DNA of 64,000 nt from Novosphingobium sp. SG751A (GCF_013149295.1 NZ_JABGCB010000002.1:1-64000); one strand, 5' to 3'; shown: positions 53,739 through 61,895, counted from the first letter of the stretch. Numbers and translations are program-made. The notes: generated from the letters alone by a model not told the origin.

Positions 53739-53759
53739 TTCTGGACACTCGTCCAGCCT
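53731..53759 (+). promoter_or_regulatory. Candidate aauB promoter with palindromic operator
   Basis: TTGATT (53731-53736), 17 bases and CAGCCT (53754-53759) follow the same plan as the iorA and qhpA elements. Within it CTGGAC-ACTC-GTCCAG (53741-53756) is a perfect 6-bp inverted repeat, the most symmetric copy of the shared dyad. It overlaps the MFS stop codon and lies about 100 bases before aauB. Confidence 0.5.
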
Positions 53760-53859
53760 TGGCCGGTCTGAACGCATGATCGGTTCCGCAGGGGGTTGGA
53801 CCAGCGCCCCGGCCTGTTTTTGCCGCCATTATGCCGCTTTCAAGGAGGGTTTCGGCCAG

Positions 53860-55026
53860 ATGTCTCGCCACACTTCGCAAGCTTTCGCCCTTCGTGCCGC
53901 TATGATGCTGATCGGAACGGCGCTGGCTTCTTCTGGCGCGCAAGCCGCCGTGCCCACCGAGCCCGAAACCCCCAATGTCGCAACGCTTGCCTCGCCCAAT
54001 CCGGGCTGGTTCTATGTGCGCGGCGGGTTTGATACGGCGGGCACCCAGATCGTGGACAGCGCCACCGGCAAAATGGTGGGCATGGTCGACACCAGCCGCA
54101 CATCGGATATGGCGGTCGATCCGGCGGGCAAATTCTATTACGTTTCTGAAACGATCTGGAGCAAGGGCAACCGGGGGACGCGGCAGGACCTGCTGAGCAT
54201 CTATGACGCCAACAGCTTGAAACTGCAGACCGAGGTGCCGTTTCCGGGCCGTCTGATCATTGGCGCGCAGGTCAATAATTTCGCGATCTCGCCCGATGGC
54301 AAGAGCGCCTATATCTTCAACCTGACGCCGGCCGCGTCGGTCAATATTGTTGATCTGGGCAAGCGCAAATTTGCTCGCAATGTCGAATTGCCGGGCTGCG
54401 CGGGGCTGATGCCGATTTCTGAAGGGTTGGTGTCGGTCTGTTCGGATGGCTCGCTGGCCTCGCTCAACCTGTCGGGCGGCAAGGCCGAGATCACCCGCAG
54501 TGCGCCTTTCTTTTCGGCCACCAATGACCCGGTGTTTGACGCCTATAACTATTCGGTCAAGCGCAAGGAGGCGGTGTTCCTCAGCTATACCGGGCTGATC
54601 TATATGGCGAAAATCGGACTGAAGCCCGAAGTCGCCGCGCCCTTTTCCATTCAGGCCGCCGCAGGTCTGCGTCCCGGTGATACCAAGCCGCTCGATGTCA
54701 ACTGGCTGCCCGGTGGGCGGCAGTTGACCGCATGGCATCATGCCAGCAACCACCTCTATGTGCTGATGCATATGGGCGAATTCTGGACCCAGAAGGATGC
54801 GGGCGAGGAAATCTGGGACGTGGATCTGTCGGCCAAGAAGGTGGTCAAGCGCTTCCCGCTGGAGGATCACATCGACAATATCGAGGTGACGCAGGGGGAA
54901 AAGCCCAAGCTCTTCGTCAATACCGGCAAGAATGACGGCTACATCCTCGATCTGGCGACATGGACGCTGGGGCCGAAAATCGGCGCGATTGGCGGCGGCA
55001 TTATCGCCACGGTCGAGGCGCCGTGA
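53860..55026 (+). CDS. aauB: TTQ-type amine dehydrogenase large subunit (aromatic amine / methylamine)
   Basis: This 388-residue protein is the heavy chain of a tryptophan tryptophylquinone amine dehydrogenase. It has a signal peptide (ending ...SSGAQA) and a beta-propeller with DTSRTSDMAVDPAGKFYYVSETIWSKGNRGTR, typical of MauB/AauB. It pairs with AauA in the periplasm to oxidise a primary amine to an aldehyde. The ATG at 53860 has AGGAGGG about 10 bases upstream; a longer in-frame reading to 53659 overlaps the MFS gene and lacks a signal. The stop overlaps mauE. I favour the aromatic amine type because of AauA residue numbering and the downstream cytochrome. Confidence 0.88.
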   Translation: MSRHTSQAFALRAAMMLIGTALASSGAQAAVPTEPETPNVATLASPNPGWFYVRGGFDTAGTQIVDSATGKMVGMVDTSRTSDMAVDPAGKFYYVSETIWSKGNRGTRQDLLSIYDANSLKLQTEVPFPGRLIIGAQVNNFAISPDGKSAYIFNLTPAASVNIVDLGKRKFARNVELPGCAGLMPISEGLVSVCSDGSLASLNLSGGKAEITRSAPFFSATNDPVFDAYNYSVKRKEAVFLSYTGLIYMAKIGLKPEVAAPFSIQAAAGLRPGDTKPLDVNWLPGGRQLTAWHHASNHLYVLMHMGEFWTQKDAGEEIWDVDLSAKKVVKRFPLEDHIDNIEVTQGEKPKLFVNTGKNDGYILDLATWTLGPKIGAIGGGIIATVEAP

Positions 55027-55601
55027 TGGCTGCGCTTCTGGCGACATTGCTGACGGGCTTTGGCATCGGGGCGGGGTTGATCTTTGCCTTTGCCGGGCTG
55101 GGCCATTGGCGACATCGGCGCCTGCTGGTCGGGGTTGTCGGCAATTATCGCCTGTTGCTCGATGGGCTGATCGCTCCCGTGGCGGGGCTGTTGCCATGGG
55201 GCGAAATGGCGATTGGGCTGGCTCTGGTGATGGCGCCTTTTGCGGCGGGGGTTGGGCGCGCCGGTGCGCTGGCGGGTGGCGGTTTGCTGCTGCTGTTCGG
55301 CTGGGCGATGGCGGTCAATCTGCGGCGCGGACGCGGCTTTATCGATTGCGGCTGCGGCCATGCGGAATTGCGTCAACCGCTTAGCTGGATGCTGGTGGCG
55401 CGCAATCTGGTGCTGGCGCTGCCCTTGCTGGCTTTTGCCGCGCTTGGTCCGGTTTTGCCCGACGGCATGGCGCTGATCGCCGCGATGGTCGCGGGGCTGG
55501 CGGTATGGTTGGGCTATCATTTGTTCAATGCCTTGGCGGCGCTGCAATCCAGCCCGCTTTCGGCCAGTCTGCATCCCATTCGGCTTCCCACTCGGAGATA
55601 G
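55026..55601 (+). CDS. mauE: MauE-like membrane protein for TTQ subunit maturation
   Basis: This 191-residue membrane protein has about five hydrophobic helices and a cysteine cluster FIDCGCGHAELRQPLSWMLVARN, typical of MauE. MauE and MauD are needed for export, folding or disulfide formation of the light chain, which has 14 cysteines here. The ATG at 55026 overlaps the aauB stop (TGATG). It lies 4 bases before mauD. Confidence 0.87.
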   Translation: MAALLATLLTGFGIGAGLIFAFAGLGHWRHRRLLVGVVGNYRLLLDGLIAPVAGLLPWGEMAIGLALVMAPFAAGVGRAGALAGGGLLLLFGWAMAVNLRRGRGFIDCGCGHAELRQPLSWMLVARNLVLALPLLAFAALGPVLPDGMALIAAMVAGLAVWLGYHLFNALAALQSSPLSASLHPIRLPTRR

Positions 55602-55605
55602 AGCC

Positions 55606-56205
55606 ATGATCCTTTCGCTGGTCATTTCACAGGTTGTTTCGTGGCTGGTCATTGCCGGGCTGGTGGTGGCGCTGCTGGCGCTGGCGCGGCAGGTGGGCGT
55701 TTTGCATATGCGCGTGGCGCCTGCCGGTGCGCTGACCACGGCGGGCGGGCCTGCGGTGGGTTCGGGCAGCCCGGTGATCGAGGCCAATGATCTGAACGGT
55801 CGCCATGTCCATATCGGCGGCCCGGCCAAGGACAAGCCGCTGCGCTTGCTGATGTTCGTGTCGGCCATGTGTCCTTTGTGCAAGGGGCTGATCCCGGTGG
55901 CCAAGAGCTTTGCCAAGGATGAGCGGCTCGACCTGACCTTCATCGGCGACGATGATGCGGCAACCCAGCGCAAGCTGATCGCGCAGCAGGGGCTGGAGGC
56001 CTATACTTTCGTCAATGGCCCGGATGTGGGTCAGGCCTTCGCCGTGGGCAAGCTGCCCTATGCGGTGCTGATGGATGCCGATGGGGTCGTGCTGTCCAAG
56101 GGGCTGGTGAACAGCCGCGAGCATCTTGAGAGCCTGATTATCGCTCATGAGATGGGCGTGAAGAGCGTGCAGGACTATATCGCTTCGCTCAAGGTCGTCG
56201 GCTGA
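55606..56205 (+). CDS. mauD: MauD-like thioredoxin-fold protein
   Basis: This 199-residue protein has one N-terminal membrane helix (residues 1-25) and a periplasmic thioredoxin-like domain with the redox motif CPLC in FVSAMCPLCKGLIPVAKSF. It ends with a conserved cis-Pro loop region KLPYAVLMDADG. It probably forms or shuffles the disulfides of AauA. The ATG at 55606 has GGAGATAGA upstream. It is required in known mau/aau systems. Confidence 0.9.
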   Translation: MILSLVISQVVSWLVIAGLVVALLALARQVGVLHMRVAPAGALTTAGGPAVGSGSPVIEANDLNGRHVHIGGPAKDKPLRLLMFVSAMCPLCKGLIPVAKSFAKDERLDLTFIGDDDAATQRKLIAQQGLEAYTFVNGPDVGQAFAVGKLPYAVLMDADGVVLSKGLVNSREHLESLIIAHEMGVKSVQDYIASLKVVG

Positions 56206-56238
56206 AGGCTTTTTTCATTTTTCTACGGGGGTTTGCCG

Positions 56239-56781
56239 ATGAAACTGTTCAATCCCGATGCCGCCGCCGAAAAGCTGCTGCGCCGCTTTGCCGGGGGCAC
56301 ATCGCGCCGGGGGATGCTGGCGCGCCTTGGCGGGGCGCTGGTGGCCGCGCCTGTGTTCCCGCTGCTGCCCGTCAGCCGCGCCGGGGCCGCCAAGCCCGAC
56401 CGCAGCCCGGAGGCCAAGACCGCCTTTGCCCGCAAGGCGCAGACGGTCGATGACACCAAATGCGATTACTGGCGCTATTGCGCGATCGACGGGGCGCTGT
56501 GCTCATGCTGCGGCGGGGGCATCCACACCTGCCCGCCGGGCGCGGAATCCTCGCCGGTGTCATGGGTCGGCACCTGTATGAACCCCGAGGACGGCAAGGC
56601 CTATATGATCGCCTATCGCGATTGCTGCGGCAAGCCGATGTGCACCCAGTGCATGTGCGACAATCAGGACCGCGAAACGCCGCTCTATGTGCCGCAGCTC
56701 AACAATAACATCATCTGGTGTTTCGGCACGCAGAGCATGGAATATCACTGCTCGACCGCGGTGATGGTGGGGCCGGCCTGA
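56239..56781 (+). CDS. aauA: TTQ-type amine dehydrogenase small subunit
   Basis: This 180-residue light chain carries the tryptophan tryptophylquinone cofactor. Trp109 (VSWVGTC) and Trp160 (NNIIWCFG) are 51 apart, as the crosslinked pair always is, and Asp128 (YRDCCGK) matches the catalytic base. These three numbers equal those of aromatic amine dehydrogenase. Fourteen cysteines surround them, fitting the disulfide-rich fold. The N-terminus is a long twin-arginine signal (TSRRGMLARLGG). ATG 56239 has GGGGG upstream; a TTG two codons earlier is possible. It lies 2 bases before the cytochrome gene. Confidence 0.94.
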   Translation: MKLFNPDAAAEKLLRRFAGGTSRRGMLARLGGALVAAPVFPLLPVSRAGAAKPDRSPEAKTAFARKAQTVDDTKCDYWRYCAIDGALCSCCGGGIHTCPPGAESSPVSWVGTCMNPEDGKAYMIAYRDCCGKPMCTQCMCDNQDRETPLYVPQLNNNIIWCFGTQSMEYHCSTAVMVGPA

Positions 56782-56783
56782 GG

Positions 56784-57296
56784 ATGAAAGTAGCGCGGTG
56801 GATCGGGGCCGGCGCTTTGCTGACGCTGCCTTGGCTGGCGGCGTCGGTGTCGGCGCAGGCTGATCCGGCAAAGGGCATCAGCGATCCTGACCTCGCACGG
56901 TCCGATTTTATCGAGCATTGTGGCGGGTGCCATGGGCCGGACGGGCGCTCGGCGCCTGCCGCTTTGCCTGAATTGCGGGGTAGGGTGGGCTGGCTGATGT
57001 GTACACCCGCCTCGCGTGCCTATCTGCTGCGCCTGCCCAATATCGCGCATAGCCGGATCACCGATAATGCCGAGCTGGCCGATATGCTCAATTATATGGT
57101 GTTCGTGGTGGGCGGGGATAGCGCCCCTGTGGGCACCCGGCCTTTTACCGCCGAGGAAGTAACCCGCGAAAGGGGGCATCCTTTGGTCTCAGGGTCCCTG
57201 ACAGCCGAGCGGGCGCAGCATGTGGGCGAGGCGATCCGGCAGTGTCATGCGCCGGTTTCGCTGCGGCTGAACTATCCTGGCGAGAAGAAGGGGTAG
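56784..57296 (+). CDS. Periplasmic monoheme c-type cytochrome
   Basis: This 170-residue protein has a signal peptide (ending ...SVSAQA) and one heme c motif, CGGCH at 46-50. It ends the amine dehydrogenase operon. The Alcaligenes faecalis aau cluster, as I recall it, also has a small monoheme cytochrome gene right after aauA and no mauG. The protein may accept electrons from the enzyme or take part in TTQ biogenesis; it is not a diheme MauG-type protein (one CxxCH only, too short). A late Cys-His (RQCHAPV) lacks the second motif cysteine. Confidence 0.85.
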   Translation: MKVARWIGAGALLTLPWLAASVSAQADPAKGISDPDLARSDFIEHCGGCHGPDGRSAPAALPELRGRVGWLMCTPASRAYLLRLPNIAHSRITDNAELADMLNYMVFVVGGDSAPVGTRPFTAEEVTRERGHPLVSGSLTAERAQHVGEAIRQCHAPVSLRLNYPGEKKG

Positions 57297-57302
57297 GGTT
57301 TT

Positions 57303-57345
57303 GCCTCCGGCGGGCAAAGGGACTTGTTCCCTTGCAATCCTGTTA
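57303..57345 (+). repeat. Dispersed 43-bp palindrome-containing intergenic repeat
   Basis: GCCTCCGGCGGGCAAAGGGA starts this copy, which is 39/43 identical to the minus-strand copy at 4023-4065 and ends CAATCCTGTTA. The central inverted repeat CAAAGGGA/TTCCCTTG has two imperfections. Like the other copy it lies at the 3' end of a gene in a convergent region. Confidence 0.75.
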
Positions 57346-57398
57346 ATGGAGGCGCGCTTCGGCTCGTAGGGCTGGCTTACTTTGCGATATGATAAAGC

Positions 57399-57436
57399 CT
57401 GCGGCGCTTTGATTGGCGCCGCAGCTTTGAAATTTT
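57399..57436 (+). terminator. Intrinsic terminator after cytochrome gene
   Basis: CTGCGGCGC (57399-57407) pairs with GCGCCGCAG (57416-57424) around TTTGATTG, followed by CTTTGAAATTTTTT. It ends the aauB-cytochrome operon. Confidence 0.82.
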
Positions 57437-57484
57437 TTACATTACGTCCGACACGAAATGCCGAACCTGATCAGTATAGGGAGC

Positions 57485-57504
57485 GCGAGGGTCTGGACCC
57501 TCGC
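57485..57504. terminator. Perfect inverted repeat between convergent operons
   Basis: GCGAGGGTC and GACCCTCGC form a 9-bp stem with a 2-base TG loop. It lies 9 bases after the pit gene stop (minus strand). No T-run follows on either strand, so it may slow polymerase or protect the 3' end rather than terminate by itself. Confidence 0.5.
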
Positions 57505-57513
57505 ATAGACCCC

Positions 57514-58530
57514 TTAAAGCGCCCGGTCGATCAGCACCGCGATTTCATAGAAGGCCGCGCCCACCAGAGCTGCGGCCGGAATGGTCACCAACCATGCCAC
57601 AACCAGACGCTGCGCCACGCCCCAGCGCACCGCGCTGGTCCGCTTGGCAGCACCCACGCCCATGATGCAGCCGGTGATTGTGTGCGTCGTCGAAACCGGG
57701 ATACCGAAAGCGGTGGCGCCGAACAGCAGCAGCGAACCGCCCATCGAGGCGCAGAAGCCCTGATGATGCGACAGCTTGGTGATGCGGCTGCCCATGGTTT
57801 CGATGATTTTCCACCCGCCCGACAGCGTGCCAAGGCCCATGGCGACATAGCAGCCGATCACGACCCAGCCCGGCACCGCAAAGTCGCCCTTGAGCAGACC
57901 CTGCGAATAGAGCAGCACCGTGATGATGCCCATGGTCTTTTGCGCGTCATTGGCGCCGTGGCCCAGCGAATAGGCCGCCGCCGAGACGATATGCAGCTTC
58001 TTGAACACGCCTTCCGCGCTCTTGGCGGTGGCCTTCATGAAGATCCACGAGGTGATCATCATCAGCATCATCGCCGCCATCATGCCCAGCAAAGGCGCCA
58101 GCGCGATGAAGGAGGTGGTCTTGATGATGCCCGACCATACGACGGCATGGGTGCCCGCATGCATCACGCCCGAGCCGACCAGCCCGCCCACCAGCGCATG
58201 GCTGGATGACGAGGGGATGCCTTTAATCCATGTGAACACATTCCAGACCATCGCGCCCACCAGGGCGCCGAAGATGACATGGGGGGTGACCACATCCTTG
58301 TCGATGATGCCCTTGCCCACCGTTTCGGCCACTTTCAACCCGAACAGCCAATAGGCGGCAAAGTTGAAGAAGGCGGCGAAAAGCACCGCCTGCACCGGCG
58401 TCAACAGCTTGGTCGAAACCACCGTTGCGATGGAATTGGCTGCGTCATGCAGGCCGTTGATAAAGTCGAATGCCAGCGCCAGCGCCACAAGGGCGATGAT
58501 CAAGGGCAGGGCCACGATAACATGGTCCAT
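57514..58530 (-). CDS. pitA: PiT-family low-affinity inorganic phosphate transporter
   Basis: This 338-residue membrane protein has the two PiT signature repeats, DFINGLHDAANSIATVV near the N-terminus and GHGANDAQKTMG in the second half, with about 10 helices. It exchanges phosphate (as metal phosphate) with protons across the inner membrane. It follows the Nudix-DUF47 gene by 15 bases on the same strand; DUF47 proteins are standard partners of PiT. Confidence 0.94.
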   Translation of the reverse strand: MDHVIVALPLIIALVALALAFDFINGLHDAANSIATVVSTKLLTPVQAVLFAAFFNFAAYWLFGLKVAETVGKGIIDKDVVTPHVIFGALVGAMVWNVFTWIKGIPSSSSHALVGGLVGSGVMHAGTHAVVWSGIIKTTSFIALAPLLGMMAAMMLMMITSWIFMKATAKSAEGVFKKLHIVSAAAYSLGHGANDAQKTMGIITVLLYSQGLLKGDFAVPGWVVIGCYVAMGLGTLSGGWKIIETMGSRITKLSHHQGFCASMGGSLLLFGATAFGIPVSTTHTITGCIMGVGAAKRTSAVRWGVAQRLVVAWLVTIPAAALVGAAFYEIAVLIDRAL

Positions 58531-58545
58531 GATCTGTTCGCCCCC

Positions 58546-59688
58546 TTAGGCGTGGTCGATCACGAGACCGTCGATCTCGTTGGCGACGTCCTCGAAACGG
58601 TCCACCACCTTTTCGAGGTGAATGTAGATTTCGCGCTGGATAAAGAAAGTCAGCGGATCGGCCTTGCCATAAAGCTTGAAGGTCTTCTTCAGGCCCTTGG
58701 CGTGGATTTCGTCCGAATGGCCTTCCATTTCGACGATGCGCCCGGTCAGCTCGTGCAGGCGGGCGGCATTGCCGTGAATGTCGCGCAGCAGCGGCATCGC
58801 TTCGGCCAGCAGGCGCGAGCAATCGACGATGATCGCGGCCATGTCGCGCATTTCCTGCTCGAATTCGGTCACTTCATACAGGCTGACCGCGCCGGCGGTC
58901 TGCTGCATCTGGTCGATCGAATCGTCCATCGAACCGATCAGGCTGGTGATCGCGCTGCGGTCGAACGGGGTCAGGAACGTCTTGCGCACCGTGGTGAGCA
59001 CTTCGCGCGTGATATTGTCGGCTTCTTCCTCGCGCTCGACAATCTCGCGGATATGCTGATTCATGCCCGAACCGCCTTGAAGCAGGCGGGCCAAAGCGTC
59101 GCTGCCCGCGGTCAGCGTGGCAACATGGGCTTCAAACAGCGCGAAGAAATTGCCCTGCTTGGGGAGCAGCGCCTGAAACCAGTGAAACATTCGAACAGTT
59201 TCCCTCATCAGTGCCAGACTGCGGCCCACGATTGGCTTGCCGGACGAATCGGCAAAGTCGGATGGCCGAAACCGGACCATCAGTGCGCGCAGTTCTGGCT
59301 CATCAACAAGGTCCGCCGCCGTTGCCAGCGGGAACCATTGCCGCGTCCGCTGCCCTGCTTCGGGCCATTCGTCAAGTTCGGTTGTTACAGCCAACGGAAA
59401 AACCCTCACGTCCACAAGGAGTGAGGCGCCCGATTTTAACTGCTTGCGATAGCGGTAATCGCCCAGAGGAGTGGGACAAACCGCGCCTTCCAGCCCTGCT
59501 TCCTCATACGCTTCCTGCGCAGCGGCGGCATGGGCGGACAGACCCTTCATCGCATTGCCTTTGGGCAAAACCCAACGTCCGGTCCCCCGCGAGGTAACCA
59601 TAAGGACCTCAACAGGCGAATCGGGCGAATCACCAACGCGTCGATAGGGCAGGCTGGCGATCTGACGAATTGTCACTATCCTTGTCAT
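58546..59688 (-). CDS. Nudix hydrolase fused to DUF47 (PhoU-like) domain
   Basis: This 380-residue protein joins two domains. Residues 1-150 are a Nudix hydrolase with LPKGNAMKG and the catalytic QEAYEEAGL, resembling enzymes that cleave diadenosine or inositol polyphosphates; R of the REUXEE box is Gln, while the metal-binding Glu residues remain. Residues 167-380 are a DUF47/PhoU-like helical domain (MFHWFQALLPKQGNFFALFEAH). No stop separates them. A second start for DUF47 alone exists at ATG 59190 with GAGGGA 11 bases upstream, so both a fusion and a short DUF47 form may be made. It precedes the PiT gene and likely controls phosphate uptake. Confidence 0.85.
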   Translation of the reverse strand: MTRIVTIRQIASLPYRRVGDSPDSPVEVLMVTSRGTGRWVLPKGNAMKGLSAHAAAAQEAYEEAGLEGAVCPTPLGDYRYRKQLKSGASLLVDVRVFPLAVTTELDEWPEAGQRTRQWFPLATAADLVDEPELRALMVRFRPSDFADSSGKPIVGRSLALMRETVRMFHWFQALLPKQGNFFALFEAHVATLTAGSDALARLLQGGSGMNQHIREIVEREEEADNITREVLTTVRKTFLTPFDRSAITSLIGSMDDSIDQMQQTAGAVSLYEVTEFEQEMRDMAAIIVDCSRLLAEAMPLLRDIHGNAARLHELTGRIVEMEGHSDEIHAKGLKKTFKLYGKADPLTFFIQREIYIHLEKVVDRFEDVANEIDGLVIDHA

Positions 59689-59758
59689 GAAAATGAAACA
59701 ATAGGGAATTTGCTGGCTGTCATTTTAACCCGCAAACCTTGCCATACACAAGCGATCC

Positions 59759-60136
59759 CTATTGGTGTTCGCGCGGGATGGGCAAAAGCTGGGCCTTCAG
59801 GCTTTGCCATTCCGCCCCGTTTTCCACCATCGCGGCGCCGCTTTGCAGGGCGCGATAGGCGTCCAGCACCTTGCGCCCGGCAACGCTGAGCCGCGCGCCC
59901 GAACGCGCCGCGCCATTGGGCATGGTTTCCACCAAAGGCGAGGCCCAGCACCGGTTCATCGCATCGACCAGCAGCCATGCCCGGCGATAGCTCATGTCCA
60001 TGGCCCGCCCGGCGGCCGAAATCGACCCGGTGGCATCAATCGCCTCAAGCAGATCGGCTTTGCCCGGCCCCATGGCGATTTCATCCCCGCTCATCACCCG
60101 GATCGCGATTTTCAGGCGCAGGCTGGTATCGCTCAT
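59759..60136 (-). CDS. ModE-like winged-helix regulator, DNA-binding domain only
   Basis: This 125-residue protein matches the N-terminal domain of ModE: MGPGKADLLEAIDATGSISAAGRAMDMSYRRAWLLVDAMNR is the characteristic winged-helix. It ends soon after (QSLKAQLLPIPREHQ), with no molybdate-binding Mop/TOBE domains, which in E. coli ModE bring the length to about 260. The ATG at 60136 has GGGAGAG upstream; a longer in-frame reading adds a basic stretch overlapping nothing known. It could bind the candidate Mo-boxes upstream of modA and iorA, but it is 28 kb from modABC and how it would sense molybdate is unclear. Confidence 0.85.
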   Translation of the reverse strand: MSDTSLRLKIAIRVMSGDEIAMGPGKADLLEAIDATGSISAAGRAMDMSYRRAWLLVDAMNRCWASPLVETMPNGAARSGARLSVAGRKVLDAYRALQSGAAMVENGAEWQSLKAQLLPIPREHQ

Positions 60137-60173
60137 GACTCTCCCTTTTATCCTTCCTGCCCCGGCTAGCGCC

Positions 60174-61748
60174 TTACAGCGCTTCCCACCAGCCTGCATG
60201 GGCCTTTTCCAGACCCAGCCCATCGCGGGCCCGATCAATTGCCTGCGCGCGCGCCGCAGCGTGCAGGGCCATGGCCGCGTCGAGCTGCGATTGCAACGTC
60301 AGCGCCTCGCCGCGCGGCATGTCGAGCAGGCGTGCAATGGCCACGCCCGCCTGCATCGCGCTGGCCTGATCCTGTATCCGGCCCAGCGCTTCCTGCACCT
60401 GCTCCAGTGCATCCTGATGCGCGCGCGCGGTCCGGCTTTTGTCCAGCGGCTGAAAGAATCCCGCCGAATAGCGCAGCTTTTTCAAATCCTTGCGCAGGTC
60501 ATGCAGGTCCCGGTCGCTCATCCCGGCCAGACGTTTGCGCATCCCCCGGATCGCGCCGCGCTGGCGCTCGATCATGGTGGCGGCCAAAGGTTCTACCGCT
60601 GCCCCGGCCAGCGGCGAAGCCAGATAGGCGCCTTCTTCCAGCCAGAGTGCGAGTTGCAGCCAGAGTCGCTGAAACCGGGGTTGGCCCAACCCCTCGCGTG
60701 CGGCCTGAGTTGCGATGGTCTGCGCGCGCAGCAGCGCTTCGGGCGGATGTTTGATCCCCTGCGCCAACACATAGAGATCGCGCGCCGGGGCCAGCAGTAT
60801 CGCGGCCTCGCGCAATTCCTGCCGCCATTCCCGCGCCCGCGGATCACCCGTCAGCAGATCTTTGCCAAACAGCGAAAGCGCCGCGCGCAGCCGCCGGATC
60901 GCCACCCGCAACTGATGGATCGCCCCTGCATCGCCCCGCGTGATCACCAGCCCCAGATTGCCCACCGCATGGGCCAGCGCATTCCACCCGATCGTCTGAA
61001 CGGCGCGGCCCGCGCTCATGCCCCGCGTCAGGGCCACCGGGGCGGCGGATACGGCCTGCGGTGCGCGCCCCTTGGCCAGCGCCTGCGCCCGGTGCGCCTT
61101 GGTGCGGATCGACCAGCCCAGATCCGGCCCCAGCGGCAATTCCAGCGCCAGTCGCAAAAGGTCCGCCAACCGCCCTTCGCATAATTCCAGCTCGATTTCG
61201 GCAATCGGCTGACTGGGACGTTCACCAGCACGGATCTCGCCCGTGTCAAAGGCGACCTCGATCAAAGCCTTGTCCCGCCGCAGCAGTCTCGTTTCACGCT
61301 CCACGATCAGCTCGGCATAAGGCACAAGATGCGCGCCCTGCCGCATCTGATCCAGCGCCAGCGCCGCCGGGGCCGGAAAGGCGGCCGGGTCGGGGGCCTG
61401 CGCATCGGCATGCAAGGGCTGGTTCCATTCGCTGCGCTGCATCTGGCTCTTGCGGCCCAGCGCGATTTTCAGCGTCTGTTCGCAGCCCTTCGCCCGCCGC
61501 CTGACGCGCAGACTGGCCTTGCCCGCCGCCAGCGCGCCGTCCAGCGTGTCGAAATAGGTTGTACGCAGGCTTTCGCATTGGCTTTCGCCCTGCAAGGCGG
61601 GATGTCGGCGCAAGGCTTTGAGCATGGCCTCGCCGGTGGCCAGCTTGATCTCCACCTCTTCGGGCCCAGAATCAGACAGCGCATCGGGCGCGGGCTTTCG
61701 CAAGGTTGTGTCGACAGCGCCAGTCTCGTTTATGCGCGTCTGGTTCAT
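60174..61748 (-). CDS. CYTH-CHAD domain protein
   Basis: This 524-residue protein has an N-terminal CYTH (triphosphate tunnel) domain with the ExExK motif in PEEVEIKLATG and a C-terminal CHAD helical domain with HQLRVAIRRLRAALSLFGK and HDLRKDLKKLRY. CYTH domains bind or cleave triphosphates, and CHAD domains bind polyphosphate. The ATG at 61748 starts just before the CYTH motif; a huge in-frame extension upstream is antisense to the next gene and not real. It is near the PiT-DUF47 operon and fits a phosphate or polyphosphate theme. Enzymatic activity is not proven. Confidence 0.88.
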   Translation of the reverse strand: MNQTRINETGAVDTTLRKPAPDALSDSGPEEVEIKLATGEAMLKALRRHPALQGESQCESLRTTYFDTLDGALAAGKASLRVRRRAKGCEQTLKIALGRKSQMQRSEWNQPLHADAQAPDPAAFPAPAALALDQMRQGAHLVPYAELIVERETRLLRRDKALIEVAFDTGEIRAGERPSQPIAEIELELCEGRLADLLRLALELPLGPDLGWSIRTKAHRAQALAKGRAPQAVSAAPVALTRGMSAGRAVQTIGWNALAHAVGNLGLVITRGDAGAIHQLRVAIRRLRAALSLFGKDLLTGDPRAREWRQELREAAILLAPARDLYVLAQGIKHPPEALLRAQTIATQAAREGLGQPRFQRLWLQLALWLEEGAYLASPLAGAAVEPLAATMIERQRGAIRGMRKRLAGMSDRDLHDLRKDLKKLRYSAGFFQPLDKSRTARAHQDALEQVQEALGRIQDQASAMQAGVAIARLLDMPRGEALTLQSQLDAAMALHAAARAQAIDRARDGLGLEKAHAGWWEAL

Positions 61749-61895
61749 GCGTGGCTTTCTTCGCTGGGCGGGGCCATAAGGCGGTTTCCATAGCATCGCG
61801 CGCGCGGCTGATCCAGCCAGCCTTGTTGACGAGGCGCAACATGCGCCATGATCTGATATGCAATAGATTGAGCAGAAGGCATAAAGGCGCATCCC

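Noticed and set aside
56784-57296. MauG assignment for the cytochrome after aauA
   Set aside because: MauG is a larger diheme protein; this one has a single CxxCH and about 170 residues.
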